Source of the DNA: Devosia lacusdianchii
GTDB taxonomy: Bacteria; Pseudomonadota; Alphaproteobacteria; Rhizobiales; Devosiaceae
Length of the DNA: 64,000 nt
Reading direction: 5' to 3'
Assembly: GCF_022429625.1 (NCBI RefSeq)
Contig: NZ_CP092483.1
Coordinates: 2,666,001 to 2,730,000 of the forward strand
The position numbers and the translations under genes are program-made. Shown in pieces: positions 33,331 through 42,072 of the stretch (positions are counted from its first letter, which is position 1; the number at the start of each line of letters is the position of its first letter). Below the pieces are notes generated by a model, which worked only from the letters and a program-made list of their open reading frames with translations, was not told the DNA's origin and did not search any database.

Positions 33331-33885
33331 TTACATGCTCTGCGGCCCGCGCGAGATCGCCGCCAGCCCGGTGCGAACCACCTCGACCAAGCCCAGCGGC
33401 TGCATCAGCGCGATAAAGCTGTCGATCTTGGCCGGCTTGCCGGTCACCTCGAACACGAAGCTTTCCACCGATGCATCGACGATCTGCGCCCGAAACGCGT
33501 CAGCCAGGCGCAACGTTTCGGCGCGGTGGTCACCCGATCCGGCGACCTTGATCAGCGCCAGCTCGCGTTCCAATGACGCGCCTTCAGCGGTCAAATCGTG
33601 CACCTTGTGCACTGGCACCAGCCGCTCGAGCTGCAGCTTGATCTGGATCAGCGTCTTGGGCGTAGCGATGACGACAACGGTGATGCGACTAAGTCGCCGC
33701 CCGTGTTCCGTCTCACTGACGGTCAGGCTTTCGATATTGTAGCCGCGCGCCGAAAACAGGCCCACGACGCGGGCGAGAATGCCCGGCTCGTTGTCGACCA
33801 GCACCGAGAGGGTATGGCGCTCGGTTTCCTGAGTTTCCTTGGTCAGGAAGTAGGCCGAGCCAGTTGGCTGCAGATGTGCGTTCAT
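33331..33885 (-). CDS. ilvN: Acetolactate synthase, small regulatory subunit
   Basis: A 184-residue regulatory subunit. The N-terminal ACT domain reads ETERHTLSVLVDNEPGILAR and VVGLFSARGYNIESLTVSET, the conserved valine-binding face, and the C-terminal domain (from about residue 95) follows the IlvH/IlvN pattern (FRAQIVDASVESFVFEVTG). It gives the catalytic subunit full activity and valine feedback inhibition. It is 21 bases downstream of ilvI, a two-gene operon ended by a strong terminator. Length is slightly above the E. coli IlvH, as in most alphaproteobacteria. Confidence 0.97.
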   Translation of the reverse strand: MNAHLQPTGSAYFLTKETQETERHTLSVLVDNEPGILARVVGLFSARGYNIESLTVSETEHGRRLSRITVVVIATPKTLIQIKLQLERLVPVHKVHDLTAEGASLERELALIKVAGSGDHRAETLRLADAFRAQIVDASVESFVFEVTGKPAKIDSFIALMQPLGLVEVVRTGLAAISRGPQSM

Positions 33886-33906
33886 GGTTTTGTCCCCTGC
33901 AGCGCC

Positions 33907-35676
33907 CTAGACGAGCTGCCGTCCCTTCTCGTCGATGATGGAGCCGATATTGGCCGTGTCGGGCAGGATGATTTCGTTGTGTGGCTTGCCCGACGGAATC
34001 ATCGGCAGGCAGTTCTCGTCCTTCTCGACCAGCACGTCGAACAGCACCGGGCCGTCATAATCGAGCATCTCGGCAATGGCGGCGTCGAGCTCGGCCGGGT
34101 TATCGCAGCGGATGCCCTTCCCGCCGTAAGCCTCTGCCAGCTTGACGAAATCAGGCAGCGACTCTGAATAGGAATGCGCGTACCGCGAGCCGTGCAACAG
34201 GTCCTGCCACTGGCGGACCATGCCCATGCGCTCATTGTTGAGGATGAAGATCTTGATCGGCAGGCGATACTGCACCGCTGTCGAGAGTTCCTGCATCGTC
34301 ATCTGCACGCTGGCTTCGCCGGCAATATCGATCACCAGTGCATCCGGATGCGCCACCTGCACGCCGACCGCCGCTGGCAGGCCATAACCCATCGTGCCCA
34401 GCCCGCCGGAGGTCATCCAGTGGTTCGGCTTGTCGAAGTGGAAATGCTGGGCGGCCCACATCTGGTGCTGGCCGACTTCGGTGGTGATGAACACCTCCTT
34501 GCCCTGCTTTCGCGTCGCTTCATACAGCCGTTCGATGGCATATTGCGGCTTGATGGTGGTATCTGAGTTCTTGTAGCCGAGCGAATCCACCGCCCGCCAC
34601 TTCTCGATCTGCTTCCACCACGGCGCGATCGCCTCGGTGCGCGGCTGGTTCGTCTTGCTGCGCCACACGCGAACCATCTCGCTCAGCACCCGCTCGCAAT
34701 CGCCCACGATCGGAATATCGACGCGCACGACCTTGTTGATCGAGCTCGGGTCGATATCGACGTGGATCTTGCGGCTATTGGGCGAGAAGGCGTCGATGCG
34801 ACCGGTGATGCGATCGTCAAAGCGCGCCCCGATATTGATCATCACGTCGCAGTCATGCATCGCCAGGTTGGCTTCATAGGTGCCGTGCATGCCAAGCATG
34901 CCCATCCATTGCGGATTGGACGCCGGGAACGCGCCCAGACCCATCAAGGTCGAGGTCACCGGGAAGCCGGTCAACTCGGCCAGTTCGCGCAGATGCTCGG
35001 ACGCCTCCGGGCCGGCATTGATCACGCCGCCTCCAGTATAGAAGATCGGCCGTTCGGCCTTGAGCATCAGGTCGACCGCCGCTTCGATGGCGGCCGCGTC
35101 GCCATCCATCTGCGGGCGGTAGCTCTGGTGGCGCAGCGTCTCGAGATCGGGCTTGTAATAGTCGCCGACGGCGAACTGCACGTCCTTGGGAATGTCGATG
35201 ACCACGGGGCCGGGGCGGCCAGTCGTGGCGATGTGGAAGGCCTCGTGCATGATGCGCGGCAGGTCTTCCACGCGCTTCACCAGGTAATTGTACTTGGTAC
35301 AGGAGCGGGTGATGCCGACCGTGTCGCATTCCTGGAACGCGTCCGAGCCGATCAGCGTCGTTGGAACCTGCGCGGTGATGCAGATCAGCGGGATCGAGTC
35401 CATCAATGCGTCGGTGAGGCCGGTCACCGCGTTGGTTGCGCCGGGGCCGGAGGTCACGAGGACCACGCCAGGCTTGCCGGTCGACCGCGCATAGCCTTCG
35501 GCCATGTGCGTCGCGCCCTGTTCATGCCGAACCAGGATATGCTGCACCTGCTCCTGCTGGAACATCGCATCATAGATCGGCAGGGCCGCGCCGCCCGGAT
35601 AGCCGAAAATATGCTCGACTCCCTGATCGGCCAGTGCCTGGATCACCATCTCTGCGCCGGTCATTCTTTCGGCCAT
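33907..35676 (-). CDS. ilvI: Acetolactate synthase, large catalytic subunit
   Basis: A 589-residue thiamine diphosphate enzyme making acetolactate or acetohydroxybutyrate. The N-terminal PYR domain shows GVEHIFGYPGGAALPIYDA and the catalytic glutamate E52 in RHEQGATHMAEGYAR; a central FAD-binding domain follows, with the C-terminal PP domain holding the diphosphate motif from VIDIAGEASVQMTMQEL to ILNNERMGMVRQWQ. The ATG at 35676 has an AAGGA site 7 bases upstream; a TTG two codons earlier is less likely. The long leader holds a branched-chain-rich leader peptide and an attenuator hairpin. Confidence 0.98.
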   Translation of the reverse strand: MAERMTGAEMVIQALADQGVEHIFGYPGGAALPIYDAMFQQEQVQHILVRHEQGATHMAEGYARSTGKPGVVLVTSGPGATNAVTGLTDALMDSIPLICITAQVPTTLIGSDAFQECDTVGITRSCTKYNYLVKRVEDLPRIMHEAFHIATTGRPGPVVIDIPKDVQFAVGDYYKPDLETLRHQSYRPQMDGDAAAIEAAVDLMLKAERPIFYTGGGVINAGPEASEHLRELAELTGFPVTSTLMGLGAFPASNPQWMGMLGMHGTYEANLAMHDCDVMINIGARFDDRITGRIDAFSPNSRKIHVDIDPSSINKVVRVDIPIVGDCERVLSEMVRVWRSKTNQPRTEAIAPWWKQIEKWRAVDSLGYKNSDTTIKPQYAIERLYEATRKQGKEVFITTEVGQHQMWAAQHFHFDKPNHWMTSGGLGTMGYGLPAAVGVQVAHPDALVIDIAGEASVQMTMQELSTAVQYRLPIKIFILNNERMGMVRQWQDLLHGSRYAHSYSESLPDFVKLAEAYGGKGIRCDNPAELDAAIAEMLDYDGPVLFDVLVEKDENCLPMIPSGKPHNEIILPDTANIGSIIDEKGRQLV

Positions 35677-35759
35677 CGTCAATTCCTTCCTAGTCCCTTT
35701 GCCCCTGAAGGCTAGTCTCTTGAACCAGCCCAGCGCCGCACCGGCGAAAACTGGGCAAT

Positions 35760-35781
35760 AAAAAAGGCCCCCTTCGGGACC
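35760..35781 (-). terminator. Attenuator terminator upstream of ilvI
   Basis: Minus strand GGTCCC-GAAG-GGGGCC (35781-35766) followed by TTTTTT (35765-35760). It lies between the leader peptide and ilvI, which is the position of a transcription attenuator. An additional hairpin GCGC-N-GCGC and GGGG-TAAA-CCCC upstream can serve as competing structures. Confidence 0.8.
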
Positions 35782-35813
35782 TGTTTTCGGCGCACCAGCT
35801 TACGCGCGGGGTT

Positions 35814-35864
35814 TTACCCCACGTTGCCGATGCGCCTGCCTACTACGAGAATGAGTGCCCGCAC
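35814..35864 (-). CDS. ilvI operon leader peptide (16 aa)
   Basis: A 17-codon ORF reads GTG start, then MRALILVVGRRIGNVG and TAA on the minus strand. It has one Leu-Ile-Leu-Val-Val run plus a later Ile and Val: seven of 16 residues are branched-chain. GGAGAGG lies 4 bases before the start. Low charged tRNA would stall ribosomes here and prevent the downstream GGTCCC/GGGGCC terminator from forming. This is the arrangement known for branched-chain operons in rhizobial bacteria. It was missed by ORF callers because of its length. Confidence 0.85.
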   Translation of the reverse strand: MRALILVVGRRIGNVG

Positions 35865-35983
35865 GGGACCTCTCCAACCAAAATTGTGGCCGCATTGATA
35901 GGAGTAATGCCGCAAAGGTGTCAAGGGGCGTCAGCGCCGGACCATTTCGATCCGGCGCCGACCATCAGGCATCATTCCGATCC

Positions 35984-36454
35984 TCAGGCCGCCCGGCGGG
36001 CACGCTTGAGGTACTTGGCGAGATTGTCGAGCATGAAGTTCCATCCGTCGCGATGCCCCTCGGGACCGTCGGCGCCATCGATATATGCCCCGGCTTCCAC
36101 GAGGCGCAGCTGGGTAACGGCAGCACCAAGCGGTTGCAGCTCCACGGTAACCGTGCCGACAAAGGTGAGTTTGCCCTTATGCGTCAACGTGCTGGCGTAG
36201 ATGATGCGGGTGCCCGAGTTGATCGCCAAGTAGTGGGTTGTGCTCGTGTAGGGCGGCTGCCCGATCACGCCGAAAGAAGCGACGTCGGTATGGGAAACCC
36301 GGAAGTCGAAAACATCGTAGCTCATGTCCCAGCCCTCACCCGGATCACTCCAGTCGAGCAATGCCTGCTTGCTGGCGAAGGCGGCAAAGACATCGGTCGC
36401 GCTTGCATCCAGCATGCGCTCGAACTCAAGCGTTTCGTGAACAATATGGGTCAT
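35984..36454 (-). CDS. SRPBCC (AHSA1-like) protein
   Basis: A 156-residue START/Bet v1-like protein: the first strand and helix VHETLEFERMLDASATDVFA with AFASKQALLDWSDPGEG, then the beta sheet and a final helix WNFMLDNLAKYLKRAR. Glu- and Asp-rich turns are typical of the group. These bind hydrophobic small molecules in a central cavity; many are paired with ArsR regulators. AGGAG precedes the ATG at 36454. It diverges from the GlxA-type regulator gene and has a paralogue at 37671 with a different sequence. Confidence 0.85.
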   Translation of the reverse strand: MTHIVHETLEFERMLDASATDVFAAFASKQALLDWSDPGEGWDMSYDVFDFRVSHTDVASFGVIGQPPYTSTTHYLAINSGTRIIYASTLTHKGKLTFVGTVTVELQPLGAAVTQLRLVEAGAYIDGADGPEGHRDGWNFMLDNLAKYLKRARRAA

Positions 36455-36572
36455 GACAATCTCCTGTTTCAACGATCCCAACTGGATCGCTTAGGGAGAC
36501 ATTAGGCGGCGGCAGTCACCATCTTGAGTGGCAGGTTGGACAAAAACGGGGCTTTCGTGCCAGCATGTAGCC

Positions 36573-37610
36573 ATGATCCCGAAACATTTCGACGCGCCGC
36601 CGCTCAAGGTCAGCATTCTGGTCCTGCCGCAGACCGCGCCCATGGCCGTTTATGGACTCTACGAAGTTCTCGGCTCAGTCGGAAAAGTCTGGGCTGCGGT
36701 AACCGGAGAGACCACGCGCGTCCGCAGCATCGACCCCAGGATCGTCACGCGCGACGGCAAAACCTTCAACTCGGTGCTGGGCATCCCGATCACCCCGCAG
36801 GCCTCCATAGTCGACGATACCGACTCGGACGTTGTCATCGTCACCGATATCGAACTGCCCCTGGCGGCTGATCCCGCGACCCTCTGGCCGCAGGAGATCG
36901 CCTGGCTTCGCGGGCGGCTGGAAGCAGGCGCCAGCGTCAATTCCACCTGCAGCGGCTCGGTGGTTCTGGCCGAGGCCGGCCTGCTCGACGGCGTCGAAGC
37001 CACGTCTCACTGGAGTGCCGGCGAGCTGTTTCGCGACCGCTACACCAAAGTGCGGTTCCGGCCCGAGCGCATCCTCTGCGACAGCGGGTATCAAGGCCGC
37101 CTGATCACCACCGGCGGCGCGTCCGCCTGGCAGGATCTGGCGCTCTTCCTTATCGGCAAATACTGTGGCCCCAGCGAAGCAGTCCGCACAGCGAAGATAT
37201 TCCTGATTGGCGATCGCAGCGAAGGCCAGCTCCCATTCGCCGCCATGACACGGCCTCGCCAGCACGATGACGCGGTGATCGCGGCCAGCCAGGCCTGGAT
37301 TGCCGATAACTATGCCAAGCCCAATCCCGTAGGCCTTATGGTGGACGTATCCGCCCTGCCCGAACGCAGCTTCAAGCGCCGCTTCAAACAGGCGACCGGC
37401 TACGCGCCGGTCGATTACGTGCAAGCCATCCGCATCGAGGAAGCCAAGCAGATGCTCGAGACCACCGGCGATGGTATCGACAGCATCGCCGCCGAAGTCG
37501 GCTATGAAGACCCAACCTTCTTTCGCCGGCTTTTCCGCCGTCTCGCCGGGGTGACGCCTGCCCATTACCGCCGACGGTACCGGGGACCATCACTTAATCA
37601 GAAAGTTTAG
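36573..37610 (+). CDS. GlxA-type transcriptional regulator (DJ-1/PfpI plus AraC domains)
   Basis: A 345-residue fusion. The N-terminal DJ-1/PfpI amidotransferase-like domain (residues about 10-200) has the elbow region SVNSTCSGSVVLAEAGLLDG with a cysteine at the nucleophile site, as in catalytic DJ-1 proteins. The C-terminal AraC helix-turn-helix pair is about residues 235-340: LPERSFKRRFKQATGYAP then DSIAAEVGYEDPTFFRRLFR, with a basic tail. GlxA-family regulators sense small molecules through the DJ-1 domain. It lies between two SRPBCC genes and a DHA2 exporter, its probable targets, though this is inferred from position only. Confidence 0.9.
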   Translation: MIPKHFDAPPLKVSILVLPQTAPMAVYGLYEVLGSVGKVWAAVTGETTRVRSIDPRIVTRDGKTFNSVLGIPITPQASIVDDTDSDVVIVTDIELPLAADPATLWPQEIAWLRGRLEAGASVNSTCSGSVVLAEAGLLDGVEATSHWSAGELFRDRYTKVRFRPERILCDSGYQGRLITTGGASAWQDLALFLIGKYCGPSEAVRTAKIFLIGDRSEGQLPFAAMTRPRQHDDAVIAASQAWIADNYAKPNPVGLMVDVSALPERSFKRRFKQATGYAPVDYVQAIRIEEAKQMLETTGDGIDSIAAEVGYEDPTFFRRLFRRLAGVTPAHYRRRYRGPSLNQKV

Positions 37611-37638
37611 CATTGACTCGGCACGCCACCGTCGCTTA

Positions 37639-37655
37639 ATTGTTGACTTAACAAT
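37639..37655. promoter_or_regulatory. 17-bp dyad upstream of the SRPBCC gene, ArsR-type operator
   Basis: ATTGTT and AACAAT flank a 5-base centre (GACTT), 15 bases before the ATG at 37671. ArsR-type repressors often sit beside AHSA1-like genes and bind dyads of this kind. No ArsR gene is in the window. Confidence 0.55.
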
Positions 37656-37670
37656 CAAGAGGACGCTGAC

Positions 37671-38129
37671 ATGACCGAACGATCCATAGCTCACGGCACC
37701 TTCGTCGTCGAACGCCGCTACCCCGCCGATCCCGCCCGCGTCTTCAAGGCCTGGGCCGACCCAGAGGTCAAGAAGCGCTGGTTTGGCGCCGGCAATGAAG
37801 ACGTAAAATCCTTCGACTTCCGCGAGGGTGGCCGCGAATATGCTGAAGGCAGCATGGGCGACACCACCTACACCTTCGACGTCCAGTACCAGGACATCGT
37901 GGAAAACCAGCGCATCATCTACGGCTACCAGATGACTATGAACGGCCAGCGCATCTCGGTTTCGGTGGCCGCGATCGAGATCCACCCCGACGGCAACGGC
38001 GCGCGGATGACCGTCACCGAGCATGGTTGCTTCCTCGACGGCCTCGACAATCTCGAGCAACGCCGGGCCGGCACCGAACAGCTTGTCGATGCACTCGGCA
38101 CCGAACTCGCCCGGCAGACCGCCAACTAG
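37671..38129 (+). CDS. SRPBCC (AHSA1-like) protein
   Basis: A 152-residue Bet v1-like protein. It opens HGTFVVERRYPADPARVFKA with WADPEVKKRWFG, the usual first helix of the AHSA1 group, then YTFDVQYQDIVENQRIIYGY and MTVTEHGCFLDGLDNLEQRR with the C-terminal helix GTEQLVDALGTELA. A 17-bp dyad that looks like an ArsR operator lies 15 bases upstream. The next gene, an MFS exporter, starts 41 bases downstream and is probably in the same transcript. Ligand unknown. Confidence 0.88.
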   Translation: MTERSIAHGTFVVERRYPADPARVFKAWADPEVKKRWFGAGNEDVKSFDFREGGREYAEGSMGDTTYTFDVQYQDIVENQRIIYGYQMTMNGQRISVSVAAIEIHPDGNGARMTVTEHGCFLDGLDNLEQRRAGTEQLVDALGTELARQTAN

Positions 38130-38170
38130 CCAACGCATTCAGCTTCATTGCAATTCAAAGGAGCATCAAG

Positions 38171-39730
38171 ATGCTCGACGGCACTCCCTTGCCCGAAGGA
38201 ACCCGCGCCGGCACCCGCGAATGGGTCGGCCTCGCAGTCCTCGCCTTGCCCACCCTGCTCGTTTCCATCGACGTTTCGGTCATCCTGCTCGCGCTGCCGC
38301 ATATCAGCGCGAGCCTCGAAGCCGACAGCACCCAGATGCTCTGGATCATGGACATCTACGGCTTCCTGTTGGCCGGCTTCATGATCACCATGGGCACGCT
38401 GGGCGACCGCATCGGCCGGCGCAAGCTGCTGATGATCGGCGGCACCGCCTTTGCCGGCGCGTCGATCCTCGCCGCATTCTCGCCGACCGCCGAATTGCTG
38501 ATCATCTCCCGCGCCCTGCTTGGCGTGGCCGGCGCGACGATCACGCCATCGGCCATGGCGCTCATCACCAACATGTTCCGCAACGAGGCCCAGCGCGGTA
38601 CGGCCCTCTCCATCTTTTTCACCTGCTTCATGGGCGGCATGGCGCTGGGCCCAGTCGTCGGCGGCGTCATGCTGGAGTGGTTCTGGTGGGGCTCGGTGTT
38701 CCTTATTGGCGTTCCGGTGATGGTGTTACTCCTGGCGCTCGCTCCCGCCTTCCTGCCGGAATTCCGCGATCGCAGTGCGGGTAGGCTTGACCTCATCAGC
38801 GTGGCGCTGTCGCTCCTGACCACACTGCCCGTGGTCTACGGCCTCAAGGAGATTGCCAAGGCCGGCATCGACGTGCTGCCGCTCATCAGCATCGCAGTCG
38901 GCCTGATAATGGGGACGATCTTCATCCTCCGCCAGCGGCGGCTCGATCATCCCCTGCTCGACCTCAAGCTGCTGACCAACCCGCGTGTCGCCACCGCTAT
39001 CGGCGGCATGGCCTTCGTTGCCAGCGCCGGCGCGCTCATGCTGTTCACCAATCAATACATGCAACTGGTGGCCGGCCTTTCCCCGCTCCAGGCCGGGTTA
39101 TGGACACTGCCGGGTGTCGCGGCCTCGGTCGTGGGCTTCATGCTGAGCCCGGTTTTTGCTAAGCACATCCCGCCCGCTCGCCTGATCGCCGCCGGCCTCG
39201 CCATCGCAGTCGCAGGCGCTGTCGTGGTCGCCCAGGCAGGGGACTGGGGGCTCTATGCCGTCATCATCGGCTTCGTGGCCTTCAATGGCGGATGCGCCCC
39301 CATGGTTGTGCTGGCCAACGGCATCGTCATGACCGCCGTTGCCCCCGAGCGAGCCGGCGCTGCGGCGGCTCTGACCGAAACCTCCGCCGAAACCGGCTTT
39401 GCCCTTGGGATCGCCGTATTGGGGAGCGCCGCCGCGGCAATGTATCGAACCAGCCTCGATGCCAGTCTGCCGGCGGGCCTGCCGGCCCAAACGGTCGCTG
39501 CCGCACACGAGACTTTGGCGAGTGCCCTCGCCGTCGCCGCCACTCTGCCCGCCGAAACCGCAACTCTGCTCGAAGCCGCCGCACGCTCCGCCTTCATGGG
39601 CGGCATGCAGATGGCTGTTACCGTGGTGGCGATCATTCTGGCCGGCGTTGGCCTGACGGTTCTCACCCAGCTCCGTCACCTGCGGCCACTATCCGACGGT
39701 ACGGCCGCTCACCCCGCCCCTGCCCAGTGA
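38171..39730 (+). CDS. DHA2-family drug exporter (14-helix MFS)
   Basis: A 519-residue major facilitator with 14 membrane helices. The first loop motif is GDRIGRRKLLMIGG, with helix 1 VLALPTLLVSIDVSVILLAL and helix 5 motif LGPVVGGVMLEWFWWGSVFL, both typical for DHA2 exporters of the EmrB/QacA kind. It pumps hydrophobic or cationic compounds out with protons. AAGGAG precedes the ATG at 38171; a longer frame upstream runs through the SRPBCC gene in another frame and is not used. Being behind the SRPBCC gene and its dyad suggests joint control. Confidence 0.93.
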   Translation: MLDGTPLPEGTRAGTREWVGLAVLALPTLLVSIDVSVILLALPHISASLEADSTQMLWIMDIYGFLLAGFMITMGTLGDRIGRRKLLMIGGTAFAGASILAAFSPTAELLIISRALLGVAGATITPSAMALITNMFRNEAQRGTALSIFFTCFMGGMALGPVVGGVMLEWFWWGSVFLIGVPVMVLLLALAPAFLPEFRDRSAGRLDLISVALSLLTTLPVVYGLKEIAKAGIDVLPLISIAVGLIMGTIFILRQRRLDHPLLDLKLLTNPRVATAIGGMAFVASAGALMLFTNQYMQLVAGLSPLQAGLWTLPGVAASVVGFMLSPVFAKHIPPARLIAAGLAIAVAGAVVVAQAGDWGLYAVIIGFVAFNGGCAPMVVLANGIVMTAVAPERAGAAAALTETSAETGFALGIAVLGSAAAAMYRTSLDASLPAGLPAQTVAAAHETLASALAVAATLPAETATLLEAAARSAFMGGMQMAVTVVAIILAGVGLTVLTQLRHLRPLSDGTAAHPAPAQ

Positions 39731-39850
39731 CGACCAGTCAAATCCGCGCATCCGCCTTCTGTGCAAGGCGGGTGCGCTTTGTGTCGACAAACCCCGCGAA
39801 CCGTAGTCCAAGGGAGATTGTTCCAAGCGACGAGGATTGAACGCCCACCG

Positions 39851-41281
39851 ATGCCCCGCACCGTTCTGCCACTCGGCATCGCATTGCTGTTTCTGCTGGG
39901 GGCAGCCGCTTGGGCAAGCATCGTCATTCCCGATGGCCCGCTGCGATACCTGGTGATCCTAGGCGCTGCCGCCGCCGGCTACATGGCGCTCAATGTTGGC
40001 GCCAATGATGTGGCCAACAATGTCGGCCCGGCCGTTGGCGCCAAGGCACTGACCATGGGCGTCGCGCTAGCGATTGGCGCGGTTTTTGACGCTGCGGGAG
40101 CGCTACTCGCCGGTGGCGATGTCATCGATACGGTTGCCAATGATCTACTGGTGCCAGGACTGGCCCCCACCTCCGTCAGCCTCATCATTGTCATGATCGC
40201 TGCTTTGCTGTCGGCGGCGGCGTGGATCAATCTTTCCACCTTCGTCGGCGCTCCGGTCTCGACCACCCACGCCATTATCGGCGGCATTGTCGGCGCCACC
40301 ATCGCGGCCGCCGGTATCGACGCGGTCGCCTGGCCCGCCATTGGCATGATCACGGTGAGCTGGACCGTCTCGCCCTTGCTGGGAGGCATCTTCGCCGCGG
40401 CGCTGCATGCTGTTATTCGCTCCACGATCACCCGGAGGGCCGACAAGATCGGCGCTGCCCGCCTATGGGTACCGATTCTGGTCGCAGGCATGGCTGGCAT
40501 TTTCGCCATGTACCTTTCCACCGAGGCCCTTGGCCGCTTTTGGCACCCAAATTTCGTCACGACGCTGCTGGCCGGCATTGTCTTTGCTGCGCTCGGCTGG
40601 TTGATCGCCATGCCATGGGTCCGCATGCGGTCGCTTGCCCTGGAGAACCGCAAGAAGCAGGTCGCCCGCCTGTTCCGCCCTCCCCTGATCGTCGCCGCGG
40701 CCCTGCTGTCTTTCGCGCACGGCGCCAACGACGTCGCCAATTCGGTGGCCCCGCTGGCTGCGATTCTCGCCGTGGTGCAGGCCGAGCCGTTGCAGACCCT
40801 GTCGGCACCCTTCTGGTTACTCGCCATCGGCGCTTTGGGCATCGCCTTCGGCATTGCCCTCTTCGGTCCGCGCGTGATCCACACCATCGGCGAGCAGATC
40901 ACCAAGCTCAACGAGATCCGCGCCTTCTGCGTAGCCCTTTCAGCGGCCACCACCGTGCTGGCCGCCTCCGCGCTGGGCTTTCCCCTGTCATCCACCCATG
41001 TCGCGGTCGGGGCAGTATTCGGCGTCGGCTTCCTGCGGGAGTTCCTGGCCATCCGCAACATGAACGGCGCTGCCGTGCCGGTAAGGGCGCAGTTCGTCGA
41101 AGCTTCGATGCTCAATGCCACGCCTGAAGACGCGTTGGCCCGCGAGCGCCGCAACGAACGCCGCTATCTGGTACGCCGCCTCAAGGTTGCACGCATCGCA
41201 GCCGCCTGGGTGGTGACCTTGCCGGCCTCAGCCGGCCTCGCCGCAGTGATTTACCTCGGACTTACCCGCTTCATTGCATAA
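39851..41281 (+). CDS. Inorganic phosphate transporter, PiT family
   Basis: A 476-residue inner-membrane transporter. Both copies of the PiT signature are present: LNVGANDVANNVGPAVGAKA in the first half (about residues 48-67) and AHGANDVANSVAPLAAIL in the second half (about 291-308), with WINLSTFVGAPVSTTHAIIG and SALGFPLSSTHVAVGAVFG, the paired phosphate/cation site. It imports metal-phosphate with protons or sodium. A PhoU-like DUF47 partner often precedes pit, but none is seen here. It ends 11 bases inside the convergent NUDIX gene. Confidence 0.93.
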   Translation: MPRTVLPLGIALLFLLGAAAWASIVIPDGPLRYLVILGAAAAGYMALNVGANDVANNVGPAVGAKALTMGVALAIGAVFDAAGALLAGGDVIDTVANDLLVPGLAPTSVSLIIVMIAALLSAAAWINLSTFVGAPVSTTHAIIGGIVGATIAAAGIDAVAWPAIGMITVSWTVSPLLGGIFAAALHAVIRSTITRRADKIGAARLWVPILVAGMAGIFAMYLSTEALGRFWHPNFVTTLLAGIVFAALGWLIAMPWVRMRSLALENRKKQVARLFRPPLIVAAALLSFAHGANDVANSVAPLAAILAVVQAEPLQTLSAPFWLLAIGALGIAFGIALFGPRVIHTIGEQITKLNEIRAFCVALSAATTVLAASALGFPLSSTHVAVGAVFGVGFLREFLAIRNMNGAAVPVRAQFVEASMLNATPEDALARERRNERRYLVRRLKVARIAAAWVVTLPASAGLAAVIYLGLTRFIA

Positions 41282-41735
41282 GCCGGCGCACGGTGAGCTG
41301 CCGATGCAGCGCTTCCGCTATGCGCGCCAGCGAGCGATCCGCCAGCAGGCGCCGGGTCTCGGCTAGCAGCGCCCAGTGCCGCAACCGCTGGTCCATCTCT
41401 TGCCAGGCATCGAACTGGGCGTCGACCCGCAATGGATAGAGATCGATATCGACCAGCAGACCCTTGTCGGAATTGCGGTAGCTGCCGATGGCATTGGTGC
41501 CGACCTCGCCGGTCACGCCCGCCTCCTCCAGCGCCTCCTTGGCGGCACTATCCCACGGTGTCATTCCCGCGCTGACAGAGCCTTTGGGGAAAATCCAGCG
41601 GCCGGTGCGCCGCGACGTCACCAGCAGAAACACCACGCGATCATTGACGATGGAATAGGGAAGTGCGCCCGACTGGCGCAGTGCCGGAACCGCCTCGACT
41701 CTTGGACTCCAGTTTCGCAGGAATTCTCGCAGCAT
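41271..41735 (-). CDS. NUDIX hydrolase
   Basis: A 154-residue single-domain Nudix protein: PALRQSGALPYSIVNDRVVF, then RTGRWIFPKGSVSAGMTPWD and SAAKEALEEAGVTGEVG, which give the full G-x5-E-x7-R-E-x2-E-E-x-G-like box with one departure (A in place of R before KE). Close relatives are the diphosphoinositol-polyphosphate or Ap4A-type hydrolases common in alphaproteobacteria. GGAGGG lies before the ATG at 41735. It follows the cold-shock gene's terminator by about 70 bases and has its own promoter. Confidence 0.9.
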   Translation of the reverse strand: MLREFLRNWSPRVEAVPALRQSGALPYSIVNDRVVFLLVTSRRTGRWIFPKGSVSAGMTPWDSAAKEALEEAGVTGEVGTNAIGSYRNSDKGLLVDIDLYPLRVDAQFDAWQEMDQRLRHWALLAETRRLLADRSLARIAEALHRQLTVRRLMQ

Positions 41736-41807
41736 GGACCGCCCTCCATCTGTGTTCCGGCCAGGAGACTTGCACGGACCGGCCGATCGAGTCGAGGCGC
41801 AAGTCAA

Positions 41808-41833
41808 TAAAAAAGGGCCCCACTGGGGCCCTT
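41808..41833 (-). terminator. Terminator of the cold-shock gene
   Basis: Minus strand AAGGGCCCCAGTGGGGCCCTT with a 3-base loop, followed by TTTTTATT. It is 24 bases after the cspA-type stop. Confidence 0.93.
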
Positions 41834-41856
41834 CCGAAAGGCGCTAACCAATAGGC

Positions 41857-42072
41857 TTAGCTGAGCAGGGTCAGGTTCGTTGCCGACACCTTGCCGTCAC
41901 GGCCGGTCTCGAGCTCGTAGGTCACCTTGTCGCCTTCGTAGAGGCCCTGCAGGCCCGAACGCTGAACGGCGGAGATGTGAACGAACGCGTCCTTTTCGCC
42001 ATTCTCAGGCGAAATGAAGCCGAAGCCCTTGGTGGTGTTGAAGAATTTTACGGTACCGGTAATGGTGGCCAT
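41857..42072 (-). CDS. cspA: Cold-shock domain protein
   Basis: A 71-residue OB-fold protein with both RNA-binding motifs: GTVKFFNTTKGFGFISPENG (RNP1 is KGFGFI) and DAFVHISAV (RNP2-like VHI). The end GDKVTYELETGRDGKVSATN is standard for the CspA class. It binds single-stranded RNA and DNA and loosens structure. The 5' leader of about 200 bases (42073-42283) could take part in cold regulation, but I found no defined cold box. A strong terminator follows. Confidence 0.95.
   Translation of the reverse strand: MATITGTVKFFNTTKGFGFISPENGEKDAFVHISAVQRSGLQGLYEGDKVTYELETGRDGKVSATNLTLLS

Noticed and set aside
41550..41580. Sequence like the REP core (CCACGGTGTCATTCCCGCG) in the NUDIX gene
   Set aside because: It encodes the conserved SAGMTPWDSAA part of the Nudix box and has no inverted partner, so the match is by chance.
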